Program-made: the position numbers and the translations under genes
The notes under the pieces: generated by a model
The model's database searches: none
The model's input: the letters and a program-made list of their open reading frames with translations, nothing else
Told to the model about the DNA's origin: nothing
From: Arthrobacter sp. Y-9
GTDB lineage: Bacteria; Actinomycetota; Actinomycetes; Actinomycetales; Micrococcaceae
Length of the DNA stretch: 64,000 nt
Direction of reading: 5' to 3'
Assembly (NCBI RefSeq): GCF_029690065.1
Contig: NZ_CP121463.1
Span: forward strand, 2,976,001 to 3,040,000
Part shown: positions 49,986 to 58,132 of the stretch, piece after piece
Position numbering within the stretch: the stretch's first letter is position 1
Layout of the letters: every line of letters starts with the position of its first letter

Positions 49986-50040
49986 GGGGATTACCTCGCG
50001 GCCACCCAGGCGACCCGCCGTCGTCGCGCGTTAAAAGCAC

Positions 50041-50070
50041 CAGGCCCGGAACCTGATGGTTCCGGGCCTG
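50041..50070 (-). terminator. 13-bp hairpin terminator of the bS22 gene
   Basis: CAGGCCCGGAACC (50041-50053) pairs fully with GGTTCCGGGCCTG (50058-50070), 18 bp after the stop. Confidence 0.85.
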
Positions 50071-50088
50071 TACGCGTGCGAAGTATCT

Positions 50089-50187
50089 CTACTTCTTATT
50101 GCGGCGCTGGTGGCGAGTCTTGCGAAGCAGCTTGCGGTGCTTCTTCTTGGCCATGCGCTTGCGACGCTTCTTGATAACTGAACCCAC
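50089..50187 (-). CDS. small ribosomal subunit protein bS22
   Basis: A 32-residue protein starting at GTG 50187 with AAGGAA about 5 nt upstream. It is almost entirely basic: 'GSVIKKRRKRMAKKKHRK' and then 'LLRKTRHQRRNKK'. This is the AURKAIP1/bS22-type peptide found in mycobacterial small ribosomal subunits and conserved across actinobacteria. It is too short for most gene finders, but start, stop, ribosome-binding site and terminator are all clear. It sits downstream of the BldC-like gene, its usual neighbour in this phylum. Confidence 0.92.
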   Translation of the reverse strand: MGSVIKKRRKRMAKKKHRKLLRKTRHQRRNKK

Positions 50188-50349
50188 AGAAGTTCCTTAC
50201 GGTAATACGCGGCCACCCCGCACCCGAGAATCCGGGGCCTGGCAAGCCACACTTTCTTACGATGACGTAAAACGTTCCTTAACAGGGTACCGCTTCCGGC
50301 AGCCTGCCCTTGACCGGGTCCCTGAGGACCGGTCCGGAGGAACCCAGGT

Positions 50350-50553
50350 TCACGCGGTTTCGGAGCGATTCCCCGTGACCGCTGCGCGGACGTACTCCTC
50401 GACAGCCACTTCCGGCACACGGTAGGAACGCCCGAAGCGCACAGCCGGAAGCTCGCCCGAGTGGATCAGGCGATAAACGGTCATCTTGGACACACGCATC
50501 TGGTCTGCAACTTCAGCCACCGTGAGGAAGTCGGTGTTCGCAAAGTGGGCCAC
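50350..50553 (-). CDS. bldC: BldC-like MerR-type DNA-binding protein
   Basis: 67 residues from GTG 50553, preceded by AGGAGG-like sequence. It is a single MerR-type helix-turn-helix ('FLTVAEVADQMRVSKMTVYRLIHSGELPAVRFGRSYRVPEVAVEEYV', about 9-56), as in excisionase-like proteins and BldC, which controls development in Streptomyces. Here the organism may not sporulate and the role is unknown. The Arg-Ser-Tyr-Arg wing is conserved. It is located between the bS22 gene and the DAHP synthase gene, all on one strand. Confidence 0.88.
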   Translation of the reverse strand: MAHFANTDFLTVAEVADQMRVSKMTVYRLIHSGELPAVRFGRSYRVPEVAVEEYVRAAVTGNRSETA

Positions 50554-50588
50554 GTCCGGCCTCCCCCTCCTGCAATTCAGCCTTGGTT

Positions 50589-50612
50589 CACGCCGCGAGG
50601 TAGTGCGGCGTG
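50589..50612 (-). terminator. 8-bp hairpin between the DAHP synthase and bldC genes
   Basis: CACGCCGC (50589-50596) pairs with GCGGCGTG (50605-50612). It is 88 bp after the DAHP synthase stop. It is weak and may instead belong to the bldC leader. Confidence 0.4.
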
Positions 50613-50700
50613 TCGGTACTGAGGTTGTCCCATCCTGAGTGCTAGTAACTCTAGTGGCAATTGAGCCTAAAGTGAAAGACGCCACGGATGCGTCGGATGA

Positions 50701-51852
50701 CTACTGTCCCGCCCGCCGGTTCCGGCTCGCGACGGCGAGACGTTTCAGCACGTCAGAGGTCACTTCCCAGCCCATGCAGGCGTCCGTGATGCTCTGCCCG
50801 TACACGAGGGCCTCGCGCGTCGCGGCACCCGTCTGAGGGTCGAACTTCTGGGCACCGGGCACCAGGAAGCTCTCCAGCATCACCCCGGCGATCGCGTCGG
50901 CCGTCGAGGCGCTCTCGAGCTGCTCGGCGAGCTCGACGGCGACCCCGGCCTGCCGGACGTGATCCTTGCCGCTGTTGGCATGGCTCGCGTCCACCACCAC
51001 CCGGGGGTTGCCGCCCCTCGCCTGCAAGGCCCTGGAGACCTCCGCGACGGATCCGGCGTCGTGGTTCGGCCCGGAGACCCCGCCGCGCAGGATGACGTGC
51101 CCGTCGCGGTTCCCGGCCGCGTGCACCACGCTGGTCCGCCCGTCCAGGTCCGTCCCGAGGAACGACTGCTCCCCCGAGGCGGCCTGGCACGCGTCGATCG
51201 CGTGCCCCACGGTCCCGTCGGTCGCGTTCTTGAATCCGACCGGCAGGTCCAGTGCCGCGGCCATCTGCCGGTGCACCTGGCTCTCCGTGGTCCGTGCGCC
51301 GACCGCGCCCCAGCTCACGAGGTCCTCGAGGTACGGGGCGCTGAACGGCTCGAGGAACTCGGTGGCCACGGGCAGCCCCAGATCCGTCACGTCCGCCAGG
51401 AATCCGCGGGCACGGTCGAGACCCGTCGCCATGTCGTGGCCGCCGTCCAGCCCGGGATCGTTGATCAGGCCCTTCCAGCCGACGGTGGTGCGGGGCTTCT
51501 CGAAGTAGCAGCGCATCACCACCAGGAGGTCCTCCCGGTGCCGTTCGGCCTCCGCCGCGAGACGACGGGCGTACTCCAGACCCGCTTCGGTGTCATGCAC
51601 GGAGCATGGACCCACCACGACGAGAAGCCGGTCGTCCACGCCGTTGAGGATGGCGCGGACCTCGTCACGGGCCCGCGCGACGACGGTCCCCTGCGCCGCC
51701 GTGAGCGGCCGGGAGGCTCGGAGTTCGCGGGGCGTGGGCAGCGGCGCGTAGCGGGTCACCGGAACGGTCGCGGCGGGAGAGGCGGCTCCCGGGGTGAGCG
51801 GGAGGTCCACGGCGGACGGCGCCGCCGGGTTCACGATGGCTGCTGGTTTCAT
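50701..51852 (-). CDS. aroG: 3-deoxy-7-phosphoheptulonate (DAHP) synthase, class I
   Basis: 383 residues from ATG 51852 (GAGGA at 8 nt). Class I landmarks are 'LLVVVGPCSVHDTEAGLEYARRLAAEA', 'VMRCYFEKPRTTVGWKGLINDPGLDG', 'GARTTESQVHRQMAAALDLPVGFKNATDG' and the metal-ligand segment 'VVVDASHANSGKDH'. It joins phosphoenolpyruvate and erythrose 4-phosphate to start aromatic amino acid synthesis. An N-terminal extension of about 40 residues precedes the barrel. Its leader encodes a Trp/Tyr/Tyr/Phe-rich peptide and a hairpin, so it should be controlled by attenuation. Confidence 0.95.
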   Translation of the reverse strand: MKPAAIVNPAAPSAVDLPLTPGAASPAATVPVTRYAPLPTPRELRASRPLTAAQGTVVARARDEVRAILNGVDDRLLVVVGPCSVHDTEAGLEYARRLAAEAERHREDLLVVMRCYFEKPRTTVGWKGLINDPGLDGGHDMATGLDRARGFLADVTDLGLPVATEFLEPFSAPYLEDLVSWGAVGARTTESQVHRQMAAALDLPVGFKNATDGTVGHAIDACQAASGEQSFLGTDLDGRTSVVHAAGNRDGHVILRGGVSGPNHDAGSVAEVSRALQARGGNPRVVVDASHANSGKDHVRQAGVAVELAEQLESASTADAIAGVMLESFLVPGAQKFDPQTGAATREALVYGQSITDACMGWEVTSDVLKRLAVASRNRRAGQ

Positions 51853-51909
51853 GATCTGGGTCCTCGGTTCTGGACGGACCCTGACCCGCAGAGCCCGCCG
51901 GAATGGCGA

Positions 51910-51934
51910 AGGGCAGGGATTGCATCCCTGCCCT
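51910..51934 (-). terminator. attenuator hairpin upstream of the DAHP synthase gene
   Basis: AGGGCAGGGAT (51910-51920) pairs perfectly with ATCCCTGCCCT (51924-51934) around TGC. It lies between the leader-peptide stop and the DAHP synthase start. Upstream, GCTCTGGAGG within the leader-peptide end can pair (one G-U) with CCTTCAGAGC just before this hairpin, offering an alternative fold. Confidence 0.7.
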
Positions 51935-51965
51935 GTGTGCTCTGAAGGTCGATGTGTATGCGCGA

Positions 51966-52025
51966 CTAGCGACGCCGTTGGCCCTCCAGAGCCACAGCAA
52001 AATACGCATACCAACGCTTCGTCAT
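51966..52025 (-). CDS. aromatic leader peptide controlling DAHP synthase
   Basis: This 19-codon frame encodes MTKRWYAYFAVALEGQRRR. Trp5, Tyr6, Tyr8 and Phe9 cluster at the start, covering all three end products of the pathway. The stop is followed after 31 bp by a perfect 11-bp hairpin and then by the DAHP synthase gene. TACAGT (reverse of 52034-52039), 8 nt before the ATG, with TTGCGC 17 bp further up, is a fair promoter, so the transcript may be leaderless or nearly so. This is the classic layout of ribosome-mediated attenuation. Function is inferred from sequence alone. Confidence 0.85.
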   Translation of the reverse strand: MTKRWYAYFAVALEGQRRR

Positions 52026-52118
52026 GGTCCCAAACTGTAGGACCTCCGCCCGGCGCGCGCAAGCCCGCGGCCGGATTATGGCGGGCCCGGCCGCCCTCCA
52101 GGTCACGCAACTACACAC

Positions 52119-52200
52119 GGAGACCTATATGACAACCGCACGCGACGCCGTCGTCGTGCGTCGGTACATTTGCCAGCAACCGCGGCGCATCGGCGCCCGG
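52119..52200 (+). promoter_or_regulatory. possible cysteine-sensing leader frame before the sulfate importer
   Basis: An ATG at 52129 follows GGAG at 6 nt and begins MTTARDAVVVRRYICQQPRR, with Cys15 after a basic pair. Small Cys-containing upstream frames with Arg-Arg before the Cys are known in front of sulfur genes in actinobacteria. Against it, the frame stays open across the sulfate-binding gene to 52980, so its true end is unclear. A stem ACGC..GACG/CGTCGTGCGT overlaps the early codons. Confidence 0.4.
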
Positions 52201-52267
52201 CGACCACCCCGCTTCTCCGCCCGGTCCCGCTGTCACCGGCAGCTCCGGCTCACTGAAGGAAGACCTC

Positions 52268-53284
52268 ATGAAGACCTGGAAATCCCGTCTGGCCGTCACC
52301 GCCACCGCTCTCGCAGCAGTCCTCGGCATGACCGCCTGCAGCGGTGGGGCCTCCGGAGCGAGTGGCACCCAGCTTTCGATCGTCGGCTTCGCCGTGCCGG
52401 AAACGGCCAACAAGGCCATCGCCGCCAAGTTCCAGCAGACCGACGCCGGCAAGGGCGTCACCTTCAGCGGTTCCTACGGCGCCTCCGGCGACCAGAGCCG
52501 CAAGGTCGCCGCCGGCGCCAAGGCGGATTACGTCCACTTCTCCCTGCAGAGCGACGTCACCCGCCTCGTCAAGGCCGGTCTCGTGGACGAGGACTGGAAC
52601 AAGAACGCCACCAAGGGCATCGTCTCGGACTCCGTGGTCGTCCTCGTGGTGCCGAAGGGCAACCCCCAGGGCATCAAGGGCTGGGAGGACCTGACCCGTC
52701 CCGACGTCAAGATCATCACCCCGGACCCCAAGTCCTCCGGCTCCGCCCGCTGGAACATCCTGGGCGCTTACGGCCACGCGGTCGCCTCCGGCAAGACCGA
52801 GGCCCAGGCCTCCGACTTCCTGAAGAAGATCTTCGCGAACGTGACCCAGTGGGCCGGCAGCGGCCGCGAGGCCACGGAAGCCTTCGACAAGAAGGTCGGC
52901 AACGTCCTCATCTCCTACGAGAACGAGGCGATCCTCGCCCGGCAGAAGGGCAAGGACTACGACTACATCGTGCCGAATGACACCGTGCTGATCGAGAACC
53001 CGGGCGCCATCCTGAAGAAGGCCGACCCCAAGGCCAAGGACTGGCTGAACTTCGTGCTCAGCAAGGACGGCCAGACCGAGTTCGCCAAGACCGGTTTCCG
53101 CCCCGTGATCGACGGCGTGAAGACCGAGGTCAAGGGCGCCAACGACCCCGCCAACCCGTTCCCGACCCCTGAGCACCTGCTCACGGTGGAGAAGGACTTC
53201 GGCGGCTGGACCACCGTGGACAAGAAGTTCTTCGCGGACGGCGCCCTCATCGACCAGCTGCGTGCGGCGGCCGTCAAGAAATGA
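52268..53284 (+). CDS. sbp: sulfate/thiosulfate-binding lipoprotein
   Basis: 338 residues. The signal peptide ends in the lipobox 'GMTACSGG', so Cys25 or so is lipidated. The mature protein is a sulfate-binding protein: 'ADYVHFSLQSDVTRLVKAGLVDEDW', 'GWEDLTRPDVKIITPDPKSSGSARWNILGAYGH' and 'VTQWAGSGREATEAFDKKVGNVLISYENEAI'. It is the first of four genes forming a complete importer. Its stop overlaps the start of the first permease gene (ATGA). AAGGAAG precedes the ATG. Confidence 0.94.
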   Translation: MKTWKSRLAVTATALAAVLGMTACSGGASGASGTQLSIVGFAVPETANKAIAAKFQQTDAGKGVTFSGSYGASGDQSRKVAAGAKADYVHFSLQSDVTRLVKAGLVDEDWNKNATKGIVSDSVVVLVVPKGNPQGIKGWEDLTRPDVKIITPDPKSSGSARWNILGAYGHAVASGKTEAQASDFLKKIFANVTQWAGSGREATEAFDKKVGNVLISYENEAILARQKGKDYDYIVPNDTVLIENPGAILKKADPKAKDWLNFVLSKDGQTEFAKTGFRPVIDGVKTEVKGANDPANPFPTPEHLLTVEKDFGGWTTVDKKFFADGALIDQLRAAAVKK

Positions 53285-54075
53285 GGCCTGACACGCTGAC
53301 CCGCCCCGCCGCCGCGGGCCTCGGACTCGCGCTGCTCTGGTTCAGCATCCTGGTGCTGATCCCGCTCGCCGCGATCGTCCTGAGCTCGACGGCGGGGGGC
53401 TGGCAGCAGTTCATCGGCACCATCACGGACCCGCAGACCTTCGCGGCACTGCGGCTGACCGTGCTGCAGGCCCTGGGCGCGGCGCTCGTGAACGTCGTGG
53501 TGGGAACGACGATCGCCTGGGTCCTGGTCCGCGACCGCTTCCCGGGCAAGGCGATCCTCGAGGTCATCATCGACATCCCGTTCGCGCTGCCGACCATCGT
53601 GGCCGGTCTGGTTCTGCTGAGCCTGTACGGGCCGGAGAGCCCGCTCGGCATCAACGTGGTCAACACGCAGCAGGGCATCTTCCTGGCGCTGCTGTTCGTC
53701 ACCCTCCCCTTCGTGGTCCGGACCGTCCAGCCGGTGCTCCTGGAACTCGACCAGGACGTCGAAGAGGCGGCCGCGTCCCTCGGGGCCGGGCGCTTCACCA
53801 CCTTCCGGCGCGTACTGCTGCCCGCGCTGATCCCCGCGATCACCGCCGGCGCCTCCCTGGCGTTCGCCCGGGCCATCAGCGAGTTCGGGGCCCTCGTCCT
53901 GATCTCCGGCAACACGCCATTCGAGACCGAGGTGGCGTCCCTGAAGATCCTCAAGTTCATCGAGAGCGACAACCGGGCCGCCGCCGCCTCCGTGGCGCTC
54001 GTCCTGCTGGTGGTCTCCCTGGCCGTCCTGGTCGCGCTCGACATCCTGCAACGGAAGGTGGCGCGTCGTGGCTGA
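53281..54075 (+). CDS. cysT: sulfate ABC permease CysT
   Basis: 264 residues with six helices. The EAA loop is 'QDVEEAAASLGAGRFTTFRRVLLPALIPAITAGASLAFARAISEFGALVLISGN', followed by the ExPxx-type end common to CysT/CysU. The N-terminus 'AGLGLALLWFSILVLIPLAAIVLSSTAGGW' is the first helix. It pairs with CysW to form the channel. It overlaps both neighbours (ATGA before, 8 nt after), so the subunits are translated together. Confidence 0.93.
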   Translation: MRPDTLTRPAAAGLGLALLWFSILVLIPLAAIVLSSTAGGWQQFIGTITDPQTFAALRLTVLQALGAALVNVVVGTTIAWVLVRDRFPGKAILEVIIDIPFALPTIVAGLVLLSLYGPESPLGINVVNTQQGIFLALLFVTLPFVVRTVQPVLLELDQDVEEAAASLGAGRFTTFRRVLLPALIPAITAGASLAFARAISEFGALVLISGNTPFETEVASLKILKFIESDNRAAAASVALVLLVVSLAVLVALDILQRKVARRG

Positions 54076-55057
54076 GACCTCCCTGTCTACCGGCGTCTCC
54101 GTAGGCGTCTCCGCGGGCGCGGCCGTTGATGCGACCGCCGACCAGGCCGGGCTCGCGTCCGACGCCCCGCGGACCTCCGCGCCCAGCGGCCCCGCCCGCC
54201 GTCGGGCGTCCCGGAACCGCGGTCCGCGCCGCAGCGGCGGGAGCGCCGTCCGCATCCTGCTGCGCGTGCTCGTGATCGTCTACCTGTTCTTCCTGGTCGT
54301 CTGGCCGGTCTCGCTCGTGGTGCTGCGGACTTTCGCACCGGTGAACGACGTCGGCGGGTTCGACGCGTTCCTGACCCGCCTCTCCGACCCGGCGTTCGGC
54401 TATGCCTTCAATCTGACGCTGACCGCCGCCCTCTGGGCCGTGGGGCTCAACGCGGTGTTCGGTCTCGGGATCTCCCTGCTCCTGGTCCGCTACTCGTTCC
54501 CCGGCCGCCGGCTGCTCTCCGCCCTGGTGGACCTGCCCATGTCGGTCTCCCCCGTGGTGGTAGGACTGGCTCTGGTCCTCGCGTACAGCAGCAATCAGGG
54601 CTGGTTCGGCCCGCTCCTGGAATCGCTGAACTGGCAGATCATCTTCTCCACCCCGGGCATCGTCCTGGCCACCACCTTCGTCTCCCTGCCCCTGGTGATC
54701 CGGGAGATCGTCCCGGTCCTTCAGGAGATCGGCACCGAACAGGAGCTCGCGGCCCGCAGCCTGGGCGCCGGGGCGGTGCAGACGTTCCTGCGCATCACGC
54801 TGCCGGCCATCAAGTGGGCGCTCGTGTACGGCGTCGTGCTGTCGCTGGCCCGCGCGCTCGGCGAGTTCGGCGCCGTGAAGATCGTGAGCCAGGGGGCGTC
54901 CTTCAACGGCGAGACCGCCACCCTCCTGGTGGCCAACCGCTACGGCAACTTCGACGAGGCGACGGCCTATGCCGCCGCGTTCCTTCTGGTCCTGATCGCC
55001 GTCACCGCACTGGTGGTCGTGACCATCCTCCGCCCCTCCAAGGAGCACCGCTCATGA
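54068..55057 (+). CDS. cysW: sulfate ABC permease CysW
   Basis: 329 residues from GTG 54068. The channel part (about 65-329) has six helices, the EAA loop '[53 protein letters not shown]' and '[26 protein letters not shown]'. About 60 extra residues at the N-terminus are Ala/Ser/Arg-rich and probably cytoplasmic, longer than in typical CysW, so an internal start is possible though I see none with a better ribosome-binding site. Partner of CysT. Confidence 0.92.
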   Translation: MAETSLSTGVSVGVSAGAAVDATADQAGLASDAPRTSAPSGPARRRASRNRGPRRSGGSAVRILLRVLVIVYLFFLVVWPVSLVVLRTFAPVNDVGGFDAFLTRLSDPAFGYAFNLTLTAALWAVGLNAVFGLGISLLLVRYSFPGRRLLSALVDLPMSVSPVVVGLALVLAYSSNQGWFGPLLESLNWQIIFSTPGIVLATTFVSLPLVIREIVPVLQEIGTEQELAARSLGAGAVQTFLRITLPAIKWALVYGVVLSLARALGEFGAVKIVSQGASFNGETATLLVANRYGNFDEATAYAAAFLLVLIAVTALVVVTILRPSKEHRS

Positions 55058-56010
55058 GCATCACGGTTTCTCAGGTCAACAAGAACTTCGGGGACTTCGT
55101 GGCCCTGCAGGACATCAACCTGGACATCCCCACCGGTCAGCTGACCGCTCTCCTCGGTCCGTCCGGCGGCGGCAAGTCCACCCTGCTGCGGATCATCGCC
55201 GGGCTGGAGAACGCCGACTCGGGGAGCATCACCATCAGCGGTCAGGAGGCCACGCATCTGCCGGCGCAGAAGCGCAATGTGGGTTTCGTGTTCCAGCACT
55301 ACGCGGCGTTCAAGCACATGACGGTGGCGAAGAACATCGCGTTCGGGCTGGAGATCCGCAAGCTTCCCAAGGCGCGCATCAAGGAGAAGGTGGACTCGCT
55401 CCTGGAACTGGTGCACCTGACCCAGTTCGCGAACCGGCTCCCGGCGCAGCTCTCGGGTGGGCAGCGGCAGCGCATGGCACTGGCCCGCGCGCTGGCCATC
55501 GAACCCAGCGTGCTGCTGCTGGACGAACCGTTCGGCGCGCTCGATGCCAAGGTCCGCAAGGAGCTCCGGGACTGGCTGCGGCGCCTGCACGACGAGGTCC
55601 ACGTGACGACCCTCTTCGTCACCCATGACCAGGAGGAGGCCCTCGAAGTGGCCGACAACATCGTGGTCATCAACCACGGCCGGGTGGAGCAGGTCGGCAC
55701 GCCGGACGAGCTCTACGACGAGCCCGCCAACGACTTCGTCCTCGGGTTCCTGGGCCCCGTGACGGAGTTCCACGGCCGGCTGGTCCGGCCGCACGACCTG
55801 GAGATCTTCACCTCGGAGACACCCGGTGCCACGGCCGGTCGGATCGTCCGGAGCACCCGGGTGGGGTTCGAGGTGCGCCTCGAAGTGCAGCTGCTCGCCA
55901 CTCCCGACGGTTCCCCGGTAAACGTGGTGGTGACCCGAGGCGAGGCCCGCTCCCTGGGGCTGGCCGTTGGCGACACGGTGTTCCTGGGACTCCAGGCCGC
56001 CTTGGTCTGA
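55054..56010 (+). CDS. cysA: sulfate ABC ATP-binding protein CysA
   Basis: 318 residues from ATG 55054 (ATGA overlap with cysW). The ATPase has Walker A 'GPSGGGKST', signature '[15 protein letters not shown]', Walker B '[11 protein letters not shown]' and the switch His in '[20 protein letters not shown]'. The C-terminal region (about 235-318) is a short TOBE-like regulatory domain ('[17 protein letters not shown]...[15 protein letters not shown]'). It powers sulfate or thiosulfate uptake and ends the four-gene operon. Confidence 0.94.
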   Translation: MSITVSQVNKNFGDFVALQDINLDIPTGQLTALLGPSGGGKSTLLRIIAGLENADSGSITISGQEATHLPAQKRNVGFVFQHYAAFKHMTVAKNIAFGLEIRKLPKARIKEKVDSLLELVHLTQFANRLPAQLSGGQRQRMALARALAIEPSVLLLDEPFGALDAKVRKELRDWLRRLHDEVHVTTLFVTHDQEEALEVADNIVVINHGRVEQVGTPDELYDEPANDFVLGFLGPVTEFHGRLVRPHDLEIFTSETPGATAGRIVRSTRVGFEVRLEVQLLATPDGSPVNVVVTRGEARSLGLAVGDTVFLGLQAALV

Positions 56011-56054
56011 CCCCCCCCCGTCGTCTCAACCGATCGACTGCCCTGCCTCCATCA

Positions 56055-56116
56055 ACTGCTCCGTAGGATGCCGTTTCTCCCGGATTTCCGTCGGAAACCG
56101 CATCCTACGGAGCAGT
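56055..56116. repeat. long intergenic palindrome, element 5
   Basis: ACTGCTCCGTAGGATGC (56055-56071) pairs perfectly with 56100-56116. After one symmetrical C-C mismatch, GTTTC (56073-56077) pairs with GAAAC (56094-56098). It lies between the convergent cysA and ArsR genes. It may act as a shared terminator. Confidence 0.8.
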
Positions 56117-56132
56117 CGATCAGGGGGTGGGG

Positions 56133-56648
56133 CTACTTCTTGCGGCCCAGCTTGGGAAGGTTCGCGAACACCTCTGCCGCGCGGGTGGCGGCGCGGCTCG
56201 CCGCACGGCCGAGCTGCTGGCCCGTGTTGGCGACTGCGCCCCCTTCCAGACCGGCATGCTCCGCCTGCTCCGCTTCCGGCTGGACGAACGCCGCTGCAGC
56301 GGGCTGCAGCGCAGGAGCCGACGACGGCGCCACGCGGCTTCCGGGGGCGCCTGCGGTCTGCTGCCGGGCCGGCCGAGCCGGTGACGTCACCGGCGTCAGG
56401 CCGCCGAGCCACTCCTGCACCGCTCGCAGAGGTTCCCGTTCGAGGGAGTAATAGCGCTTCTGGCCCTGGGCGCGCATGGTCACGAGACCCGCTTCCCGCA
56501 GAACACGGAGATGCTTGGAGACCGTGGGCTGGCTCGCCTGGAGATCCTCCACGAGCTCACCGACGGCTTTGTCGCCGGAACGGAGCGCGGACAGGATCTC
56601 CCGCCGCGTCGGCTCGGCAATGACCGCGAAGATGTCGTCAACCACCAT
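56133..56648 (-). CDS. ArsR-family regulator with long Ala-rich tail
   Basis: 171 residues. The winged helix occupies about 1-90: 'MVVDDIFAVIAEPTRREILSALRSGDKAVGELVEDLQASQPTVSKHLRVLREAGLVTMRAQGQKRYYSLEREPL'. It resembles SdpR-like ArsR proteins and has no metal-binding Cys cluster. The following 80 residues are Pro/Ala-rich and end 'AEVFANLPKLGRKK', which is unusual for the family. TAGGGT sits 7 nt before the ATG, and a GCGA-N6-TCGC palindrome abuts that -10, suggesting autoregulation. The effector is unknown. Confidence 0.85.
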   Translation of the reverse strand: MVVDDIFAVIAEPTRREILSALRSGDKAVGELVEDLQASQPTVSKHLRVLREAGLVTMRAQGQKRYYSLEREPLRAVQEWLGGLTPVTSPARPARQQTAGAPGSRVAPSSAPALQPAAAAFVQPEAEQAEHAGLEGGAVANTGQQLGRAASRAATRAAEVFANLPKLGRKK

Positions 56649-56661
56649 GCCCCTTACCCTA

Positions 56662-56675
56662 GCGACATATATCGC
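56662..56675. promoter_or_regulatory. putative ArsR autoregulatory operator
   Basis: GCGA (56662-56665), CATATA and TCGC (56672-56675) form a short palindrome directly upstream of the probable -10 (ACCCTA on the plus strand, 56656-56661) of the ArsR gene. Confidence 0.45.
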
Positions 56676-56763
56676 CGAAGGCATCCTTGTGCCGTCATGA
56701 GTCCTGCGGCAAAGACCTGTGGGCGTCGGGGAAACCGGAGCTGTGACGTGCACGGCAAGGCCT

Positions 56764-58029
56764 TCAGTCGAACCAGGGGTCGAGCCCGAACAGGGGGAAG
56801 ACCTCTTTGCGGGTGGCCATGATCGCCCGGTCCACGGCGTTGGACGGGTCATAGCCGGTCTCCCAGGACCGCCACCAGATGTCCTCCCCGTCACCCATGA
56901 AGCGCGGGGCCTTCACCCCGTAGTCACGTTCGACGCGCTCGATCCAGCGTTCCGGGACCGGACTGCTCACCGGCAGGGAACGGCCGCTGGCGATGGCCAC
57001 CAGGTGGGTCCAGGACCGCGGCACCACGGAGCACACCTCGTACCCTCCACCACCCGTCGCGATCCAGCGGTCCCCGCAATGGCGCTGCGCGAGGGACGCG
57101 ACGGAGTTCATGGCCTCGCGCTGTCCGTCCACCGTGACGCGGAGATTGCTGAGGGGATCGTCCCGGTGTGAGTCCGCTCCGTGCTGGCTCACGATCACCT
57201 CCGGCGCGAATTCCCGCACCACCGCCGGAACCACCGAATGGAACGCACGCAACCAGCCGGCGTCGTCCGTTCCGGCCGGCAGGGCGATGTTCACGGCGCT
57301 GCCCATCGCCTCCGGACCGCCGGTCTCCCCGGGGAATCCGGTGCCGGGGAAGAGGGTCTGGCCGGACTCGTGGAGGGAGACCGTCAGGACCCGCGGGTCG
57401 TTCCAGAAGATGCTCTGAGTGCCGTCTCCGTGATGGGCGTCGACGTCGATGTACGCCACCCGCCGCACTCCCCCGTCGAGGAGGCGCGTGATCGCGAGGG
57501 CCGCGTCGTTGTAGATGGAGAACCCGCTGGCGCGGTCCCGGGCAGCATGATGCATGCCCCCGCCGAAATTCACCGCGCGAACGGCCTCCCCGGAAAGTAT
57601 GCGGTCCGCGGCAAGCAACGAGGCACCTGCCAGGCGGGCGGCCGCCTCATGCATGCCCTCGAAGGCGGGGTCGTCCTCGGTCCCCAGACCCAGCAGGGGC
57701 AGCGGGCTGGCAGGATCCTTCGAGACCTGACGGACCGCCTCCACATACGCGGGATCATGGACCCGCTCCAGCTCGGCGTCCGTGGCGATCTCCGGGGCCA
57801 GCACCGTCACCTGGGGCCGGTACAGCACCCCGAGGTCCTGGGCCAGCTGGGCGGTCAGCTCGAGCCGCGCGGGCGCCATGGGGTGGGTGGGGCCGAAGTC
57901 ATAGGCCGTCATCGCGGGGTCCCAGACCACGGTGGTCAGCGGCATGTCATGATTCACCGCACTCCGTGGCACTGCCGGGGAGTGGACAGGAGAAGACGGC
58001 GCCGGTGCTGCTTCATGGGACTGAGACAT
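56764..58029 (-). CDS. acuC: AcuC-type deacetylase (histone deacetylase superfamily)
   Basis: 421 residues. Zinc and charge-relay residues of class I-like deacetylases are present: 'GGGMHHAARDRASGFSIYNDAALAI', 'AYIDVDAHHGDGTQSIFW' (Asp and His ligands), 'VSQHGADSHRDDPL' (Asp ligand) and 'ATGGGGYE'. AcuC controls acetyl-CoA synthetase by removing lysine acetyl groups. TAGCCT, 7 nt before ATG 58029, suggests a leaderless start. An internal ATG at 'MPLTTVVWDP' is a possible alternative. It is divergent from the potassium uptake genes. Confidence 0.92.
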   Translation of the reverse strand: MSQSHEAAPAPSSPVHSPAVPRSAVNHDMPLTTVVWDPAMTAYDFGPTHPMAPARLELTAQLAQDLGVLYRPQVTVLAPEIATDAELERVHDPAYVEAVRQVSKDPASPLPLLGLGTEDDPAFEGMHEAAARLAGASLLAADRILSGEAVRAVNFGGGMHHAARDRASGFSIYNDAALAITRLLDGGVRRVAYIDVDAHHGDGTQSIFWNDPRVLTVSLHESGQTLFPGTGFPGETGGPEAMGSAVNIALPAGTDDAGWLRAFHSVVPAVVREFAPEVIVSQHGADSHRDDPLSNLRVTVDGQREAMNSVASLAQRHCGDRWIATGGGGYEVCSVVPRSWTHLVAIASGRSLPVSSPVPERWIERVERDYGVKAPRFMGDGEDIWWRSWETGYDPSNAVDRAIMATRKEVFPLFGLDPWFD

Positions 58030-58132
58030 CAAGGACAGGCTACACGTCAGCCGTGCAATGGGGCCGAATGGTGGTTAACTACTGCAAGGACAACGCGGGC
58101 CCCGGCCCAGAGCCTCAACAGAAGGACTGCTC

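Noticed and set aside
49556-50030. Short frames inside the 60-bp inverted-repeat element
   Set aside because: Frames of 60-109 codons occur on both strands, but their translations mirror the inverted repeats, lack ribosome-binding sites and match no family. No transposase motif is visible.
52024-52980. 318-codon frame overlapping the sulfate-binding gene
   Set aside because: Beyond the first 20 or so codons after 52129 the translation is an Arg/Gly/His-rich shadow of the sulfate-binding gene. Only the start region is kept, as a possible leader.
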